A model generated the notes under the pieces. That model was not told where the DNA came from. It was given only the letters and a program-made list of their open reading frames with translations, and did not search any database. Below are positions 45,001 to 52,873 of a DNA stretch of 64,000 bases, piece by piece. The DNA lies in contig JAFLDB010000003.1 in the NCBI GenBank assembly GCA_017302615.1, positions 186,001 through 250,000 of the forward strand. The letters are read 5' to 3'. The first letter of the stretch is position 1; every line of letters begins with the position of its first letter. Source of the stretch: Sphingomonadales bacterium. Its GTDB lineage: Bacteria; Pseudomonadota; Alphaproteobacteria; Sphingomonadales; Sphingomonadaceae. A program made the position numbers and the translations under genes.

Positions 45001-47010
45001 CGCGGTGGGCAGGCGGCCTTCATCGACCGGGAAGCCGGCATCGAGCACCAGCCCGGCCGTGCCGGCGCTGGCAAAGGCCCCGCTGCCACTGGCGACCGAA
45101 GTCGACTGGACGGTGAAATTGCCCTGATTGCTGAAGCTGGCCACCGGAGTGCCGCCATCGACCTGCGCTGCCTGCAGCAGGCCGGCATCGACATACGTGT
45201 GCGCTTCCGCACCACCGCCGGTTGCGCTGGAGGTTGCGCTGGAGCGGATATCGACCACGCCGCTTGCGGCATTGGTGAAGGCCAGTTCCCCGATATTGGT
45301 GTAGTAGCCAAAGGTCGGTTCGCCTTCCGAAGGCACGGCCAGGGCAGAGGCATCGGCAGAGGCTGGCTCTCCGCCGCCACCGCCACCGCCGCCACCGCCG
45401 GTTCCGCCCCCGGTATCAAGCGCGAACTTGGTCGGCCCGGTAACCTCGGCCACCTGGTGGATCGCATTGGATACGGCCGATACGGCCGAAGCATTGCCTC
45501 CGGTGGCAGTGCCAGAGGCACCGATCACCATGTTGATCCGCCCGGCATTGGTCAGGCTTGCGGTCGAGGTGTCGTTGCCCGAGCCGTTGGCCTGGGTCTT
45601 CTGGACGATCAGCCCGGCTGCAGCATTGAGCGCCCGCGCATTGCCCTCGGGGTTGGTGGCTATCGCACCGGCATTGATGTTGATCGTGCCAGCTGCCGCA
45701 TTGGTGAAGGTGACGGTCGTCACGTCATCGCCCCAGCCGTTAGCCTGGGCGCGCTGCGAGATCACGCCGTGTTCGCTGATGATCGGGCTGTCGTTGCCGA
45801 ACAGCTGATAACCGCTGTCCGTCCCCACGCCGACACCGTTGGGACCATAGCTGTTGGGGTAGAGATCGGCATACTGGCCGAAATCGGCCGGAATGGCCTT
45901 CACGCCCACCAGCGAGGTGGCAGACTGCACCGCCGTGGCATTGGTGGTCAGGTTGATCGTGCCGCCATTGGTCATCTGGACATTGGCGACATCGTTCCAG
46001 CCGGTGGCGGAATCGCTTTGCAGCCCGCCGCCATTGGCCTGGACCCGCTGGGTCAGCACTTCGGTGGCAAAGGCCGTAGCGGTCAGCGCCGTACCCGGAC
46101 CGACCCCGGCCGTGGCATTGAAATTCAGCGTGCCGGTGTTGTTGACCCCGGCGGTCAGGTTGCTGTTGCCGCGTCCGGTCGCCTGGACCTGCTGGACGAT
46201 GCCGCCGGTGACGCTGGCCTTGGCACTGGTGGTTCCGGCGATCAGCGGGGTGGCGCTGGCCGCGATGGTGACCGAGCCCGAATTGACGATCGAGCCGTTG
46301 CCGGTCGTGGTCACGTCGGCGCTCTTGGACGAGAACACGAACTGACGGATTGCCGGCGAGCCGGTTTCTCCGCCGGTGCCGACCGCGGCGGTGACCGTAC
46401 CGGCACCGCTGGCTGCGGCGCTGACTTCGGTCGTGCCGCTGTTGTTCATCACCGCCGTGGCGGTGCGGCCCTTGGTTTCAACCGAAGCGACCTGCGAAAT
46501 GCCGCCATAGACCGTCGCCGAGGCATTGCCGTCGGACGAGGAAGCAATCGCCCGGACCCGCACGGTGCCGGTGTTGATCAATGTTGCCGAGGCATTCCAG
46601 GTCGCACCCTCGACATCGCCGAGCAGGTGCTTCTGGGTGATGGCCGACTGGTAGGATCCGGTGGCCGGAACGTCGGGTGTGGCATTGCCGACGGATGCGA
46701 CGGCATTGCCGGTGCCGGTGGCGCTGGCGGTTACCGTCACGGTGCCGGCATTGGTCAGCGAGGCCGGGGTCGCATCTTCGGACACCTGGGCAACTTCGCC
46801 GTTGGACAGGTTATCGACCACCGCGCTCGGGTTGTCGCCGGTTGAAGTGACGCCGCCATGGTAACTATCGGCAACCAGCGTTGTGAACGGGTTGGGCAGC
46901 GGCGCCCCGCCGTTGATCGGAACGGTCTGTGCGGCGACTGGCACGGCAACGCAGATGGCGAGGACGGAGGCTCCCTGAAGGATGTTCCGGCGCATTGTTC
47001 GGTTTGTCAT
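42043..47010 (-). CDS. Giant autotransporter-like protein with C-terminal OmpA domain
   Basis: 1655 residues with signal peptide (SVLAICVAVPVAAQ). Residues ~30-1200 are a repetitive beta-solenoid passenger of NAGTVTVTASA-type repeats, with a Gly run near 530-545. ALDQLSGDQYAGQIQNL leads to an autotransporter beta-barrel (~1230-1500; LWALGGFNESR, GLLAGYDVGSFYLRAHGSY). A Pro-rich linker (~1505-1535) then joins an OmpA/Pal peptidoglycan-binding domain (IVFFDWDKAEITPEAAAVLD, GYADRSGTEKYN, LQNRRVEI). Barrels usually end the chain, so the OmpA domain after it is unusual and would lie in the periplasm. AGGGAG precedes ATG 47010. Probable role: surface adhesion with cell-wall anchoring. Confidence 0.9.
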   Translation of the reverse strand: MTNRTMRRNILQGASVLAICVAVPVAAQTVPINGGAPLPNPFTTLVADSYHGGVTSTGDNPSAVVDNLSNGEVAQVSEDATPASLTNAGTVTVTASATGTGNAVASVGNATPDVPATGSYQSAITQKHLLGDVEGATWNASATLINTGTVRVRAIASSSDGNASATVYGGISQVASVETKGRTATAVMNNSGTTEVSAAASGAGTVTAAVGTGGETGSPAIRQFVFSSKSADVTTTGNGSIVNSGSVTIAASATPLIAGTTSAKASVTGGIVQQVQATGRGNSNLTAGVNNTGTLNFNATAGVGPGTALTATAFATEVLTQRVQANGGGLQSDSATGWNDVANVQMTNGGTINLTTNATAVQSATSLVGVKAIPADFGQYADLYPNSYGPNGVGVGTDSGYQLFGNDSPIISEHGVISQRAQANGWGDDVTTVTFTNAAAGTININAGAIATNPEGNARALNAAAGLIVQKTQANGSGNDTSTASLTNAGRINMVIGASGTATGGNASAVSAVSNAIHQVAEVTGPTKFALDTGGGTGGGGGGGGGGEPASADASALAVPSEGEPTFGYYTNIGELAFTNAASGVVDIRSSATSSATGGGAEAHTYVDAGLLQAAQVDGGTPVASFSNQGNFTVQSTSVASGSGAFASAGTAGLVLDAGFPVDEGRLPTAHDVTGVSQVLLGKATDARFTNSGTVGVTASATANGGTEGAGALASAAGYRVTGEPVGVTVLNSGTVAVSATANTTGSAEAVRLANAKATGMGFYANYVPLPELPDIVHGGGSEEHGGKGGHPAGDEEEEPEVPTYALTGTVTNTGTISALARSTGNSSIPDVELSLPGSIVPGQSLTIGSTAVGVEFVSASNTVTMENRGVIDAAAMTDGAPAKAYGIRVLDYENSWDVQAGEGDVFTLFNNGGSIVARQSTNLGTTWKHGLAIDTSMAPNAVNIRFAGNSSVYGDIDISADDTITILSGTTSLDGFINPDEDLEGSLTVNSGATLILRDPRVANPAYDGPAGGYLNSFTMQSGSTLVLELPMNSGSSPTGLLSPASAGIGTLSVHTPYNQIITNTAVLNGTLEVRVWTPNGLYNNTYNYQDIINANTRTGTFSNVVTSTRSALLTPTAVYDSAANVDLTIVRVPFGAVPGLTFNQKATGDGIESVYTPSQTGPFGTLLANLFLQTPATYPGALDQLSGDQYAGQIQNLRNGSLQVNSLLSDQIDCAISKDKVDACRNPDGGIRLWALGGFNESRVDADGNAPGYEGDSWFALLGLDYTVGNFTVGAFGGYRKSEADFTRNSGKIDVDGYQVGLLAGYDVGSFYLRAHGSYAALDGTSTRTVGILSTSGVISGKPEYQVWSGYGELGARLPLGKTWLTPFVAVDYTDVKLKGFTETGVPGANLQFADQSQSQTTLLAGIKWAADLGGVIPELKVAYRNDSGDPFFTSTARFADGPAGGYFTVRSPVTDNDSVMAGFSIAGVLGDKVTGRIGYQGRFADGLKDNAFYGSLVVRFGGSKAPPPPPPAPTPPPPPPPPPVAEVAPPPSPAPVCNKGPYIVFFDWDKAEITPEAAAVLDSAVVAYGNCQSVPIMLAGYADRSGTEKYNLALSERRNASVRVYLGQRGIPDAAMSSQAFGESNPRVPTADGVRELQNRRVEITYGPGSGM

Positions 47011-47040
47011 GATTCAACCACTCCCTGTCTGTAAGCAAGA

Positions 47041-47105
47041 CACCCCTTACCGCCGCAAAGCAGCAGCCCCACCGGGTATCGTGACTTAGGTTACATTAAG
47101 GGGTG
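47041..47105 (-). promoter_or_regulatory. Inverted repeat in the autotransporter leader
   Basis: CACCCCTTA (47041-47049) and TAAGGGGTG (47097-47105) are perfect complements. The right arm abuts the -10 (47093-47088), so most of the pair would lie in the 5' untranslated region of the autotransporter mRNA and could form a leader hairpin. Confidence 0.45.
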
Positions 47106-47128
47106 CGCATCAACTTGATTGAAGTCAA
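47088..47128 (-). promoter_or_regulatory. FNR/ANR-type box and promoter for the autotransporter gene
   Basis: TTGATTGAAGTCAA (47115-47128) is a TTGAT-N4-GTCAA site. The minus-strand -10 TAACCT (47093-47088) lies about 31 bases from its centre, the same geometry as the lipoprotein promoter. The predicted leader is about 70 bases. Confidence 0.68.
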
Positions 47129-47383
47129 CTTTGGATAAGACTTGGGTTAAGTAGTTGATCCAATGCGCGGAAAACTTCGGCCGGTGCTGCGCGAAACGTG
47201 ATGCGAATCGATTCCGGGTTGCGACTCGCGAATGCCTCTCGAATACGGGGAATGAGTAGTGGGGAATCTCGCCGCGGCAGACGGCGCATCAGATTGATTG
47301 ATTTCCTGTTTTTGCAGCAATCTTAATGATATCTGCTTCAATTCGAGGCCCGAATGCGCACCGGTTTCCTGCTTCCCGGCCAG
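47129..47383. other. Gene-free stretch upstream of the autotransporter promoter
   Basis: Together with 47011-47128 this is a 373-base gap. Apart from the promoter elements listed separately, I see no gene, tRNA or clear repeat here; the only open frame (64 codons, minus strand) has no family features. Confidence 0.5.
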
Positions 47384-48052
47384 TTATCCGCGGACCGCGC
47401 AGATTCCGCCTGACGTGCGGACTTCGAACTTCTTGCGGTACCGCAGCATCCAGGTTCTGACCTTGCCGAAGAGTTGTTGCGCCTGGGTCTCCAGCCAGCC
47501 GGGCCGGGCGTTGCGGCGGTCTTCGATCTGGCAGAGCAGGGTGTTGGCGGCTTCCATGTCGCCCGCTTTCGCGGCCTTGGCGGCGCGGGCCAGGTCGATT
47601 TCGTCGCCGACGTGTCCGTCAAACGCGCCCTGGCGGGTCGAGAGGCCGAGGGCGCGATGGTACTGGGCTATCGCCCCGTCATAGTCCCCGCGCAGATAGA
47701 GTGTACGGCCCTGCCAGAACGCCTGGTTGGCCTCGTAATCGCGCAACGCCAGGCCATAGGCGGCGCGTTCGCGATCCAGCTGCTGCTTGCTCTGGTGGCA
47801 GGCCGCGATCCTCGCGCTCTCGTTGGTTGGAATTCCCAGGCATCGGCCGTTGTGCGCATCGCGCGCCTGGTTGAAGGCGCGCTGGCGCTGGACCAGCTGG
47901 TTGTAGCGCTCCTGCAACGGGGCGTGTCCGGGCTCGCTCTGACTGACCGCCGGGGGTGAGGGAAGCGGCAGCGGCCCGGTCTGGGCCACGGCTGCGGTGG
48001 CAAGGCCGATGGCCAGAATGGCACCCCGCAACAAGGGAAAACGCGTTGTCAT
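47384..48052 (-). CDS. Exported protein with TPR-like helical repeats, unknown function
   Basis: 222 residues from ATG 48052, one base after the stop of the upstream small gene. Signal peptide LLRGAILAIGLATAAVAQ. The mature protein is helical: YNQLVQRQRAFNQARDAHNG, a Cys pair (RCLGIP, AACHQS), LYLRGDYDGAIAQYHRALGL (a recognisable tetratricopeptide motif) and DLARAAKAAKAGDMEAANTL. Probably a periplasmic protein-interaction scaffold. Second gene of an operon behind an FNR-type box. Confidence 0.72.
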   Translation of the reverse strand: MTTRFPLLRGAILAIGLATAAVAQTGPLPLPSPPAVSQSEPGHAPLQERYNQLVQRQRAFNQARDAHNGRCLGIPTNESARIAACHQSKQQLDRERAAYGLALRDYEANQAFWQGRTLYLRGDYDGAIAQYHRALGLSTRQGAFDGHVGDEIDLARAAKAAKAGDMEAANTLLCQIEDRRNARPGWLETQAQQLFGKVRTWMLRYRKKFEVRTSGGICAVRG

Positions 48053-48053
48053 A

Positions 48054-48350
48054 TCAACGGCCCGGTATGTCGGTTTCGTCCGGGCTGGGTTCGGGCGTCG
48101 GATCGGGTTCGGGCGTCGGATCAGGCGACGGCGGCGGATCATCTGCCTCGCAGCCATCGGCATTGTCGTTGCAATGATAGCCAGACGGGCAGCTGACGCA
48201 GCTCGGGGTCGGTTCGGGCACTGGCACATCGGGAATGTCCGGTGCCTTCCGGCCCGGCAAGTCAAAGTCCTGTTGCTGAGCGCTGGCAGCCAACACACTG
48301 CCCAGCAGTGCCAATGGGGCGGCGATCATGAAATAATGTTTCGTGCGCAT
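48054..48350 (-). CDS. Small exported Cys- and Pro-rich protein
   Basis: 98 residues from ATG 48350 with GGAGG 7 bases upstream. Signal peptide IAAPLALLGSVLAASAQ. The mature part has CVSCPSGYHCNDNADGC, four cysteines likely in disulfides or binding a metal, followed by a PTPEPDPTPEPSP repeat tail. No family recognised. First gene of a two-gene operon driven by the FNR-type box at 48398-48411. Confidence 0.7.
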   Translation of the reverse strand: MRTKHYFMIAAPLALLGSVLAASAQQQDFDLPGRKAPDIPDVPVPEPTPSCVSCPSGYHCNDNADGCEADDPPPSPDPTPEPDPTPEPSPDETDIPGR

Positions 48351-48369
48351 GGCATCCTCCAATGCATAG

Positions 48370-48411
48370 ATTATCGGTTGTGCTGCCTCGCTGTGCATTG
48401 ATTGCAGTCAA
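48370..48411 (-). promoter_or_regulatory. FNR/ANR-type box and promoter for the small exported operon
   Basis: TTGATTGCAGTCAA (48398-48411) is a TTGAT-N4-GTCAA site. Minus strand GATAAT (48375-48370) lies about 32 bases from its centre. The predicted leader of about 13 bases contains GGAGG. The site could also affect the divergent gene starting at 48461. Confidence 0.68.
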
Positions 48412-48460
48412 TGCCCGCCGACTGACTCATCGGCATTTTCCCGACCAGAGGAGAATGCCG

Positions 48461-49432
48461 ATGCGCCGTCTGCTGCTTCCCGCCCTGCTTTCCCTGCTGA
48501 CGATCGCTACTGGCGTATCGGCCCAGGTGCCGCCGCCGGGCGACGCGCCCGCGCTTTACGAGATGGTCGTCACTGCGCCCGGATCACGCAGTCAGGGGGT
48601 GCGCGGGCAGCTGTTGGATGACAAGGGTCAGCCGCAGCCGGACAGGTCTGCGCTGCAACCGTTCCAGACGCCGATCGGGGCGTTCGAGCGGGTCGGCTGC
48701 ACCCATTTGTGGAGCGTCTGTGGCGATCTGCGCCAGACCGACGGGTTCGCGCCCGACGGACCGGCCAACGATCCGACCATTGCCGGGCCGACGCTGTTCC
48801 GGGTCAGCCGAATCGAAACAGCCGAAGGTCCGACCTACCGCGGCGAATTGTTCGCCGGGACCCGGCCGGTGCCGCTGGCCGACCGGGTCGAAACGCCGAT
48901 GGGACCCTTCGTCCGGCTGGAGGGCAAGTTTGCTGGACAGGTCTGGACTGGCTGGATTCCGCAGTACTGGCTGCCGCCGCGGCCCGAGCGGTTGACCTAT
49001 CAGGTTGTCATCCATGGGTTGGGCAGCAAGAGCGAAAGCCGCCATGGCGCTTTCTATGACGAGCAGGGCTACGTTGTGCATCCGCGCGGGTCAGACCCGG
49101 TTGAAACGCCGATCGGTCGGTTCCAGCCGGTCGAATGCGGCATGCCGTGGGAAGATTGCGGGCTGTTCAACGTTACCGAGACCTTCTTTGTCCCAGCGCC
49201 GGACGGGGCTGGCCCTGTGGTAACCGTTACGGCGTTCCGGGTGCTGCAGACCGGGTCGGGTCAGGATGCCCGCTATCGCGGCGAACTGCGCGACGGTGAC
49301 AAGGTGGTCGATCCGGCCGGAGACCGGGTGATGACCAATCTCGGGCCCATGGTGCGGATCGAAGGTTCGCACCTTGGCCATGGCTGGACCGGCTGGATTC
49401 CGCACGCCTGGCTGGGCGCTCCTGATCGATAG
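48461..49432 (+). CDS. Exported two-domain tandem-repeat protein, unknown function
   Basis: 323 residues from ATG 48461, with AGAGGAG 7 bases upstream (ATG 48455 is an alternative). Signal peptide LLLPALLSLLTIATGVSAQ. The mature protein is a duplication: each half runs from YxxVV...GSRSQ or GSKSE through TPIGAFERVGC or TPIGRFQPVEC and a second Cys (WSVCG, WEDCG), then YRGELxxG and ends TGWIPxxWL. Each half could have one disulfide. I know no family with this repeat. Secreted or periplasmic; divergent from the small Cys-rich gene. Confidence 0.72.
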   Translation: MRRLLLPALLSLLTIATGVSAQVPPPGDAPALYEMVVTAPGSRSQGVRGQLLDDKGQPQPDRSALQPFQTPIGAFERVGCTHLWSVCGDLRQTDGFAPDGPANDPTIAGPTLFRVSRIETAEGPTYRGELFAGTRPVPLADRVETPMGPFVRLEGKFAGQVWTGWIPQYWLPPRPERLTYQVVIHGLGSKSESRHGAFYDEQGYVVHPRGSDPVETPIGRFQPVECGMPWEDCGLFNVTETFFVPAPDGAGPVVTVTAFRVLQTGSGQDARYRGELRDGDKVVDPAGDRVMTNLGPMVRIEGSHLGHGWTGWIPHAWLGAPDR

Positions 49433-49474
49433 GGCAGTTGCCTTGGCCAGGTACGGCCATTAGGCGCGAAGCCG

Positions 49475-51487
49475 ATGATCGCCCGTGCTGCCCCGCTAGT
49501 TGCCGCTGCCCTGCTGTTGCCATCCGCTGCCCATGCCGAGGCGGAAGGGGGCGAAGCCGAAATCGTTGTTACGGGCCAGGGGCTCGATCCGTCGCCGTTG
49601 CTCGCGGCCTATGCCGTGACAGTGCTGGAGCGCGACCGGACCGCGGCTTCCGCGTCCGGGCGGCTCGACGATGTGCTGGGCGCGGTGGCCGGTTTCCAGC
49701 AGTTTCGCCGCTCTGACAGCCGCTCATCCAATCCCACCGCGCAAGGCGTGACGCTGCGCGGGCTGGGCGGCAATGCTTCCAGCCGGACGCTGGTGCTGCT
49801 CGATGGCGTGCCGGTGACCGACCCGTTCTTTGGCCACGTGCCGTTCGTGGCCCTGCCACCGGAGCGGCTGGACCGGATCACGGTGATCCGGGGCGGCGGG
49901 ACCGGGGCCTTTGGCGCGGGGGCCGTGGCCGGCACCATCGACATGGTCAGCGCCCGCCCGGGCGGCCTGCCGCTGGGCGAGGCCGCACTGGCGCTGAACG
50001 ATCGGGGCGAAAGCGAGCTTTCCGCCACGATCGCCCCCCGGCTGGGGGATGGCTATGTCGTGGTCAGCGGCCGCTGGGATCGGGGGCAGGGGTTCTGGAC
50101 CACGCCCGAGAGCCAGCGCGTGCCGGCCAGCGCGCGGGCGCGGTTCGACAGCTGGTCCACCTCGCTGCGCGCCGCGGCTCCATTGGCAGCCGATCTGGAA
50201 TTGCAGGGCCGGGTGCTGGTGTTCGAGGACCGGCGCACGCTGCGCTTTGCCGGGGCGGATTCGTTCCAGTCCGGGCAGGATGCCTCGCTCCGGCTGGTCG
50301 GGCGGGGGCGCTGGCAGTTCGACTTGCTGGGCTATGTCCAGGCGCGCGATTTTTCCAACGTGGTGATCAGCGCGACCAGCTTCAGGAAGACGCTCGACCA
50401 GCAGGCCACGCCTTCCACCGGCCTTGGCGGCAAACTGGAATTGCGCCCGCCGGTGGACGATGCGCACTCGCTGCGGCTGGGGATCGACTGGCGGCGGGCC
50501 AGCGGATCCTTGCGCGAAGTGGCGTTCAACGCGGGAACCGGCGCGGTCACCGCTCGGCGACAGGCCGGCGGGACCAATGACGATTTGGGTTTCTATATCG
50601 AACATGACCGCATGCTCGGCTCGCTGCGGCTGACCGGATCGGCCCGGCTCGACCGCTGGTGGGTAAAGGACGGCAGTTTCGTGGAACGCAATGCCGCCGG
50701 CACTGTCGCCACCGCCAATGCCTATCCCGAGCGGGCCGGGTGGGACCTGTCGCTGCGCGGCGGGGTGCTGCTGGATGCCGCGCCGGGGCTGACGCTGCGC
50801 GCCTCGGTCTATGACGGGATGCGCCAGCCGACGCTGAACGAGCTTTACCGGCCTTTCGTTGTCTTCCCCGTCACCACCCGCGCCAATGCCGCGCTGGAGA
50901 ACGAGCGCCTGTTCGGCTTCGAGGGCGGGTTCGATCTGAAGCTGGGCGCAGTGGAGCTGCAACTGACAGCCTTTGACAACCGGGTGAACGGGGCAATTGC
51001 CAATGTCACCATCGCCCCCAACCTGCGCGAGCGGCGCAATGTCGATGCGGTCCGCGCGCGCGGGATCGAGGCGGCGGGCAAGGTCACGCTGGGGCCGGTG
51101 CAGTGGGACGGTACGCTATCGCTGGTCGACGCCAAGGTTGAAGGCAGCGGCATTTCGGCCGGGCTGGACGGCAAGCGCCCGGCACAGGTTCCGGTCTTCG
51201 CCGCCAGCACCACGCTGACCTGGCGGCCGGGACAGGGCTGGCTGCTGGCCGCCACGCTGCGGCACGTGTCCAGCCAGTTCGAGGACGATCTGGGGATGGA
51301 CCGGTTGCCGGCCATGACCACGCTGGATGCCTGGGCCACAGTCCCGCTTGCCCCCGGTATCTCGCTGGTCTTCAGGGCCGAGAACCTGACCGGGGAACGG
51401 ATCGTCACCCGCAGCCAGGGCACCTCGATCGACCTTGGCACGCCGCGCACTTTCTGGGCCGGTTTGCGCCTATCCATCGGCCGCTGA
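49475..51487 (+). CDS. TonB-dependent outer-membrane receptor
   Basis: 670 residues. Signal peptide APLVAAALLLPSAAHA, a TonB-box-like EAEIVVTGQ, then the plug domain (SGRLDDVLGAVAGFQQFRRS, GVTLRGLGGNASSRTLVLLD, LDRITVIRGGGTGAFGAGA) and a 22-strand barrel ending in the terminal aromatic pattern FWAGLRLSIGR. BtuB-like plug features suggest a small cofactor or metal complex, but the ligand is unknown. It is followed after 46 bases by a class II aldolase. No Fur box or riboswitch was seen directly upstream. Confidence 0.9.
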   Translation: MIARAAPLVAAALLLPSAAHAEAEGGEAEIVVTGQGLDPSPLLAAYAVTVLERDRTAASASGRLDDVLGAVAGFQQFRRSDSRSSNPTAQGVTLRGLGGNASSRTLVLLDGVPVTDPFFGHVPFVALPPERLDRITVIRGGGTGAFGAGAVAGTIDMVSARPGGLPLGEAALALNDRGESELSATIAPRLGDGYVVVSGRWDRGQGFWTTPESQRVPASARARFDSWSTSLRAAAPLAADLELQGRVLVFEDRRTLRFAGADSFQSGQDASLRLVGRGRWQFDLLGYVQARDFSNVVISATSFRKTLDQQATPSTGLGGKLELRPPVDDAHSLRLGIDWRRASGSLREVAFNAGTGAVTARRQAGGTNDDLGFYIEHDRMLGSLRLTGSARLDRWWVKDGSFVERNAAGTVATANAYPERAGWDLSLRGGVLLDAAPGLTLRASVYDGMRQPTLNELYRPFVVFPVTTRANAALENERLFGFEGGFDLKLGAVELQLTAFDNRVNGAIANVTIAPNLRERRNVDAVRARGIEAAGKVTLGPVQWDGTLSLVDAKVEGSGISAGLDGKRPAQVPVFAASTTLTWRPGQGWLLAATLRHVSSQFEDDLGMDRLPAMTTLDAWATVPLAPGISLVFRAENLTGERIVTRSQGTSIDLGTPRTFWAGLRLSIGR

Positions 51488-51533
51488 CTGGATTAGGATC
51501 AGTAGCGAAGAACAACCCGACGGGAGACACACC

Positions 51534-52307
51534 TTGGCCACCCAGCTCAACCCCCACAGCCGCAACCTCGATTGCAGCGAGGAAGAATGGCAGCTGCGCC
51601 AGCAGCTCGCGGCCTGCTACCGGATCTTCGATCACCTGGGCTGGTCGGAATCGATCTACAACCACATCTCGGTCAAGGTTCCGGGTGAGGAAGGGGCTTT
51701 CCTGATCAACCCGTTCGGCTTGCTCTATTCCGAAGTCTGCGCCAGCAACCTGGTCAAGATCGATATCGACGGCAACACGCTGGATGGCAGCCCCTATCCG
51801 GTCAACAAGGCCGGGTTCGTGCAGCACAGCTACTTCCACCGCCATGTACCCTGGGCCCATGCGATCTGCCACACCCACACGACTGCGACCATGGCGGTCA
51901 GCAGCCTTGAGGGCGGGCTTCAGCCGGTCAACTTCTATGCCTGCAACTTTGCCGGGCGGATCGGCTATCACGATTTCGAAGGCGTCACCGTCCGCGCCGA
52001 GGAAGGCGAGCGGCTGCTGAAGAACCTGGGCGACAAGCGGATCCTGATGCTGAAGAACCACGGGCCGGTCATCCTGGGCCGGTCGATCCCGGAAATCTTC
52101 ATCATGCACTGGTCGCTGCAGCGCGCCTGCGAAGTCCAGCTGGCGACCATGGCGGCGGGCAAGCCGCTGGTCGTGCCCGACGAAGTGATCGCCGTGCACC
52201 AGCGCGACCTGCACGAATCGCAGGTGCCGGGCACCCTGCCGGGCGCGGCCGATTTCGACGCCTGGCTGCGCCGGATCGACCGGATCGACCGCAGCTGGCG
52301 CGATTGA
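51534..52307 (+). CDS. Class II aldolase/adducin family protein
   Basis: 257 residues from TTG 51534, preceded by GGGAG with a 7-base spacer. Domain blocks: GWSESIYNHISVKVPG, FLINPFGLLYSEV, AHAICHTHTTATMAV (metal-binding His pair) and MLKNHGPVILGRS, with a third His. The family includes fuculose-phosphate aldolase-like enzymes and decarboxylases of 3-oxo acids. The substrate is undetermined. It lies 13 bases upstream of the 2Fe-2S gene, and both probably belong to one transcript with the OYE-like enzyme. Confidence 0.82.
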   Translation: MATQLNPHSRNLDCSEEEWQLRQQLAACYRIFDHLGWSESIYNHISVKVPGEEGAFLINPFGLLYSEVCASNLVKIDIDGNTLDGSPYPVNKAGFVQHSYFHRHVPWAHAICHTHTTATMAVSSLEGGLQPVNFYACNFAGRIGYHDFEGVTVRAEEGERLLKNLGDKRILMLKNHGPVILGRSIPEIFIMHWSLQRACEVQLATMAAGKPLVVPDEVIAVHQRDLHESQVPGTLPGAADFDAWLRRIDRIDRSWRD

Positions 52308-52320
52308 GCGCGGCAGGCCG

Positions 52321-52857
52321 ATGCCCCGCCTGACCGTCAACGGCCGACCGGTCGAATTCTCGGTCGATGCGCAGACCCCGCTGCTGTGGGCGCTGCGCGA
52401 CGTCGCCAACCTGACCGGCACCAAATATGGCTGCGGGGTGGGCGATTGCGGGGCCTGCATGGTGCTGATCGATGGCGAGGCGCTGCGGTCCTGCCTGGTC
52501 ACGCTGGCCGAGGTCGAAGGCCGCGCGGTGACCACGATCGAGGGGCTATCGGCCGACCGGTCGCATCCCGTGCAGCAGGCGCTGGTGGCCGAGCAGGCGA
52601 TCCAGTGCGGGTTCTGCACTCCCGGCATCGCCATGGCCGCCGCGGCGCTGCTGGCCCGCAACGCCGACCCGACCCCGGAGGATATCGCCGCCGCCGTACC
52701 CAACCTGTGCCGCTGCGGAGTCTATCCGCGGCTGGTTCGGGCGATCCAGCGCGCCGGGCGGGTGATGCGCCGGACCGAGACGATCAGCGCGGCTCCGGCA
52801 CCCGGCATTGCGCCCCAGGACGCGGCCCGCGCCGTCCCGGCGCTCAAGACCAATTGA
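52321..52857 (+). CDS. 2Fe-2S subunit of a xanthine-dehydrogenase-family hydroxylase (orphan)
   Basis: 178 residues with two 2Fe-2S clusters: plant-type ferredoxin cysteines C38, C43, C46 and C58, and the helical domain cysteines C96, C99, C130 and C132 (CGFCTPG, LCRCG). This is the small subunit (IorA/CoxS-like) that shuttles electrons to and from a molybdopterin subunit. The large Mo subunit expected beside it is absent here, and the neighbours are an aldolase and an OYE. The C terminus has an extra tail after CRCGVYP of about 40 residues. It may pair with a distant gene or a different oxidoreductase. Confidence 0.88.
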   Translation: MPRLTVNGRPVEFSVDAQTPLLWALRDVANLTGTKYGCGVGDCGACMVLIDGEALRSCLVTLAEVEGRAVTTIEGLSADRSHPVQQALVAEQAIQCGFCTPGIAMAAAALLARNADPTPEDIAAAVPNLCRCGVYPRLVRAIQRAGRVMRRTETISAAPAPGIAPQDAARAVPALKTN

Positions 52858-52873
52858 ACCAAGGAAGCCGCGC

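Noticed and set aside
43057..46845. A 1262-codon open frame on the plus strand opposite the autotransporter gene
   Set aside because: It runs antisense to a repetitive GC-rich gene with strong codon bias. The translation has no domain features and no ribosome binding site, so it is a shadow frame.
47147..47341. A 64-codon minus-strand ORF upstream of the autotransporter
   Set aside because: No ribosome binding site, family match or matching codon use; it overlaps promoter sequence.
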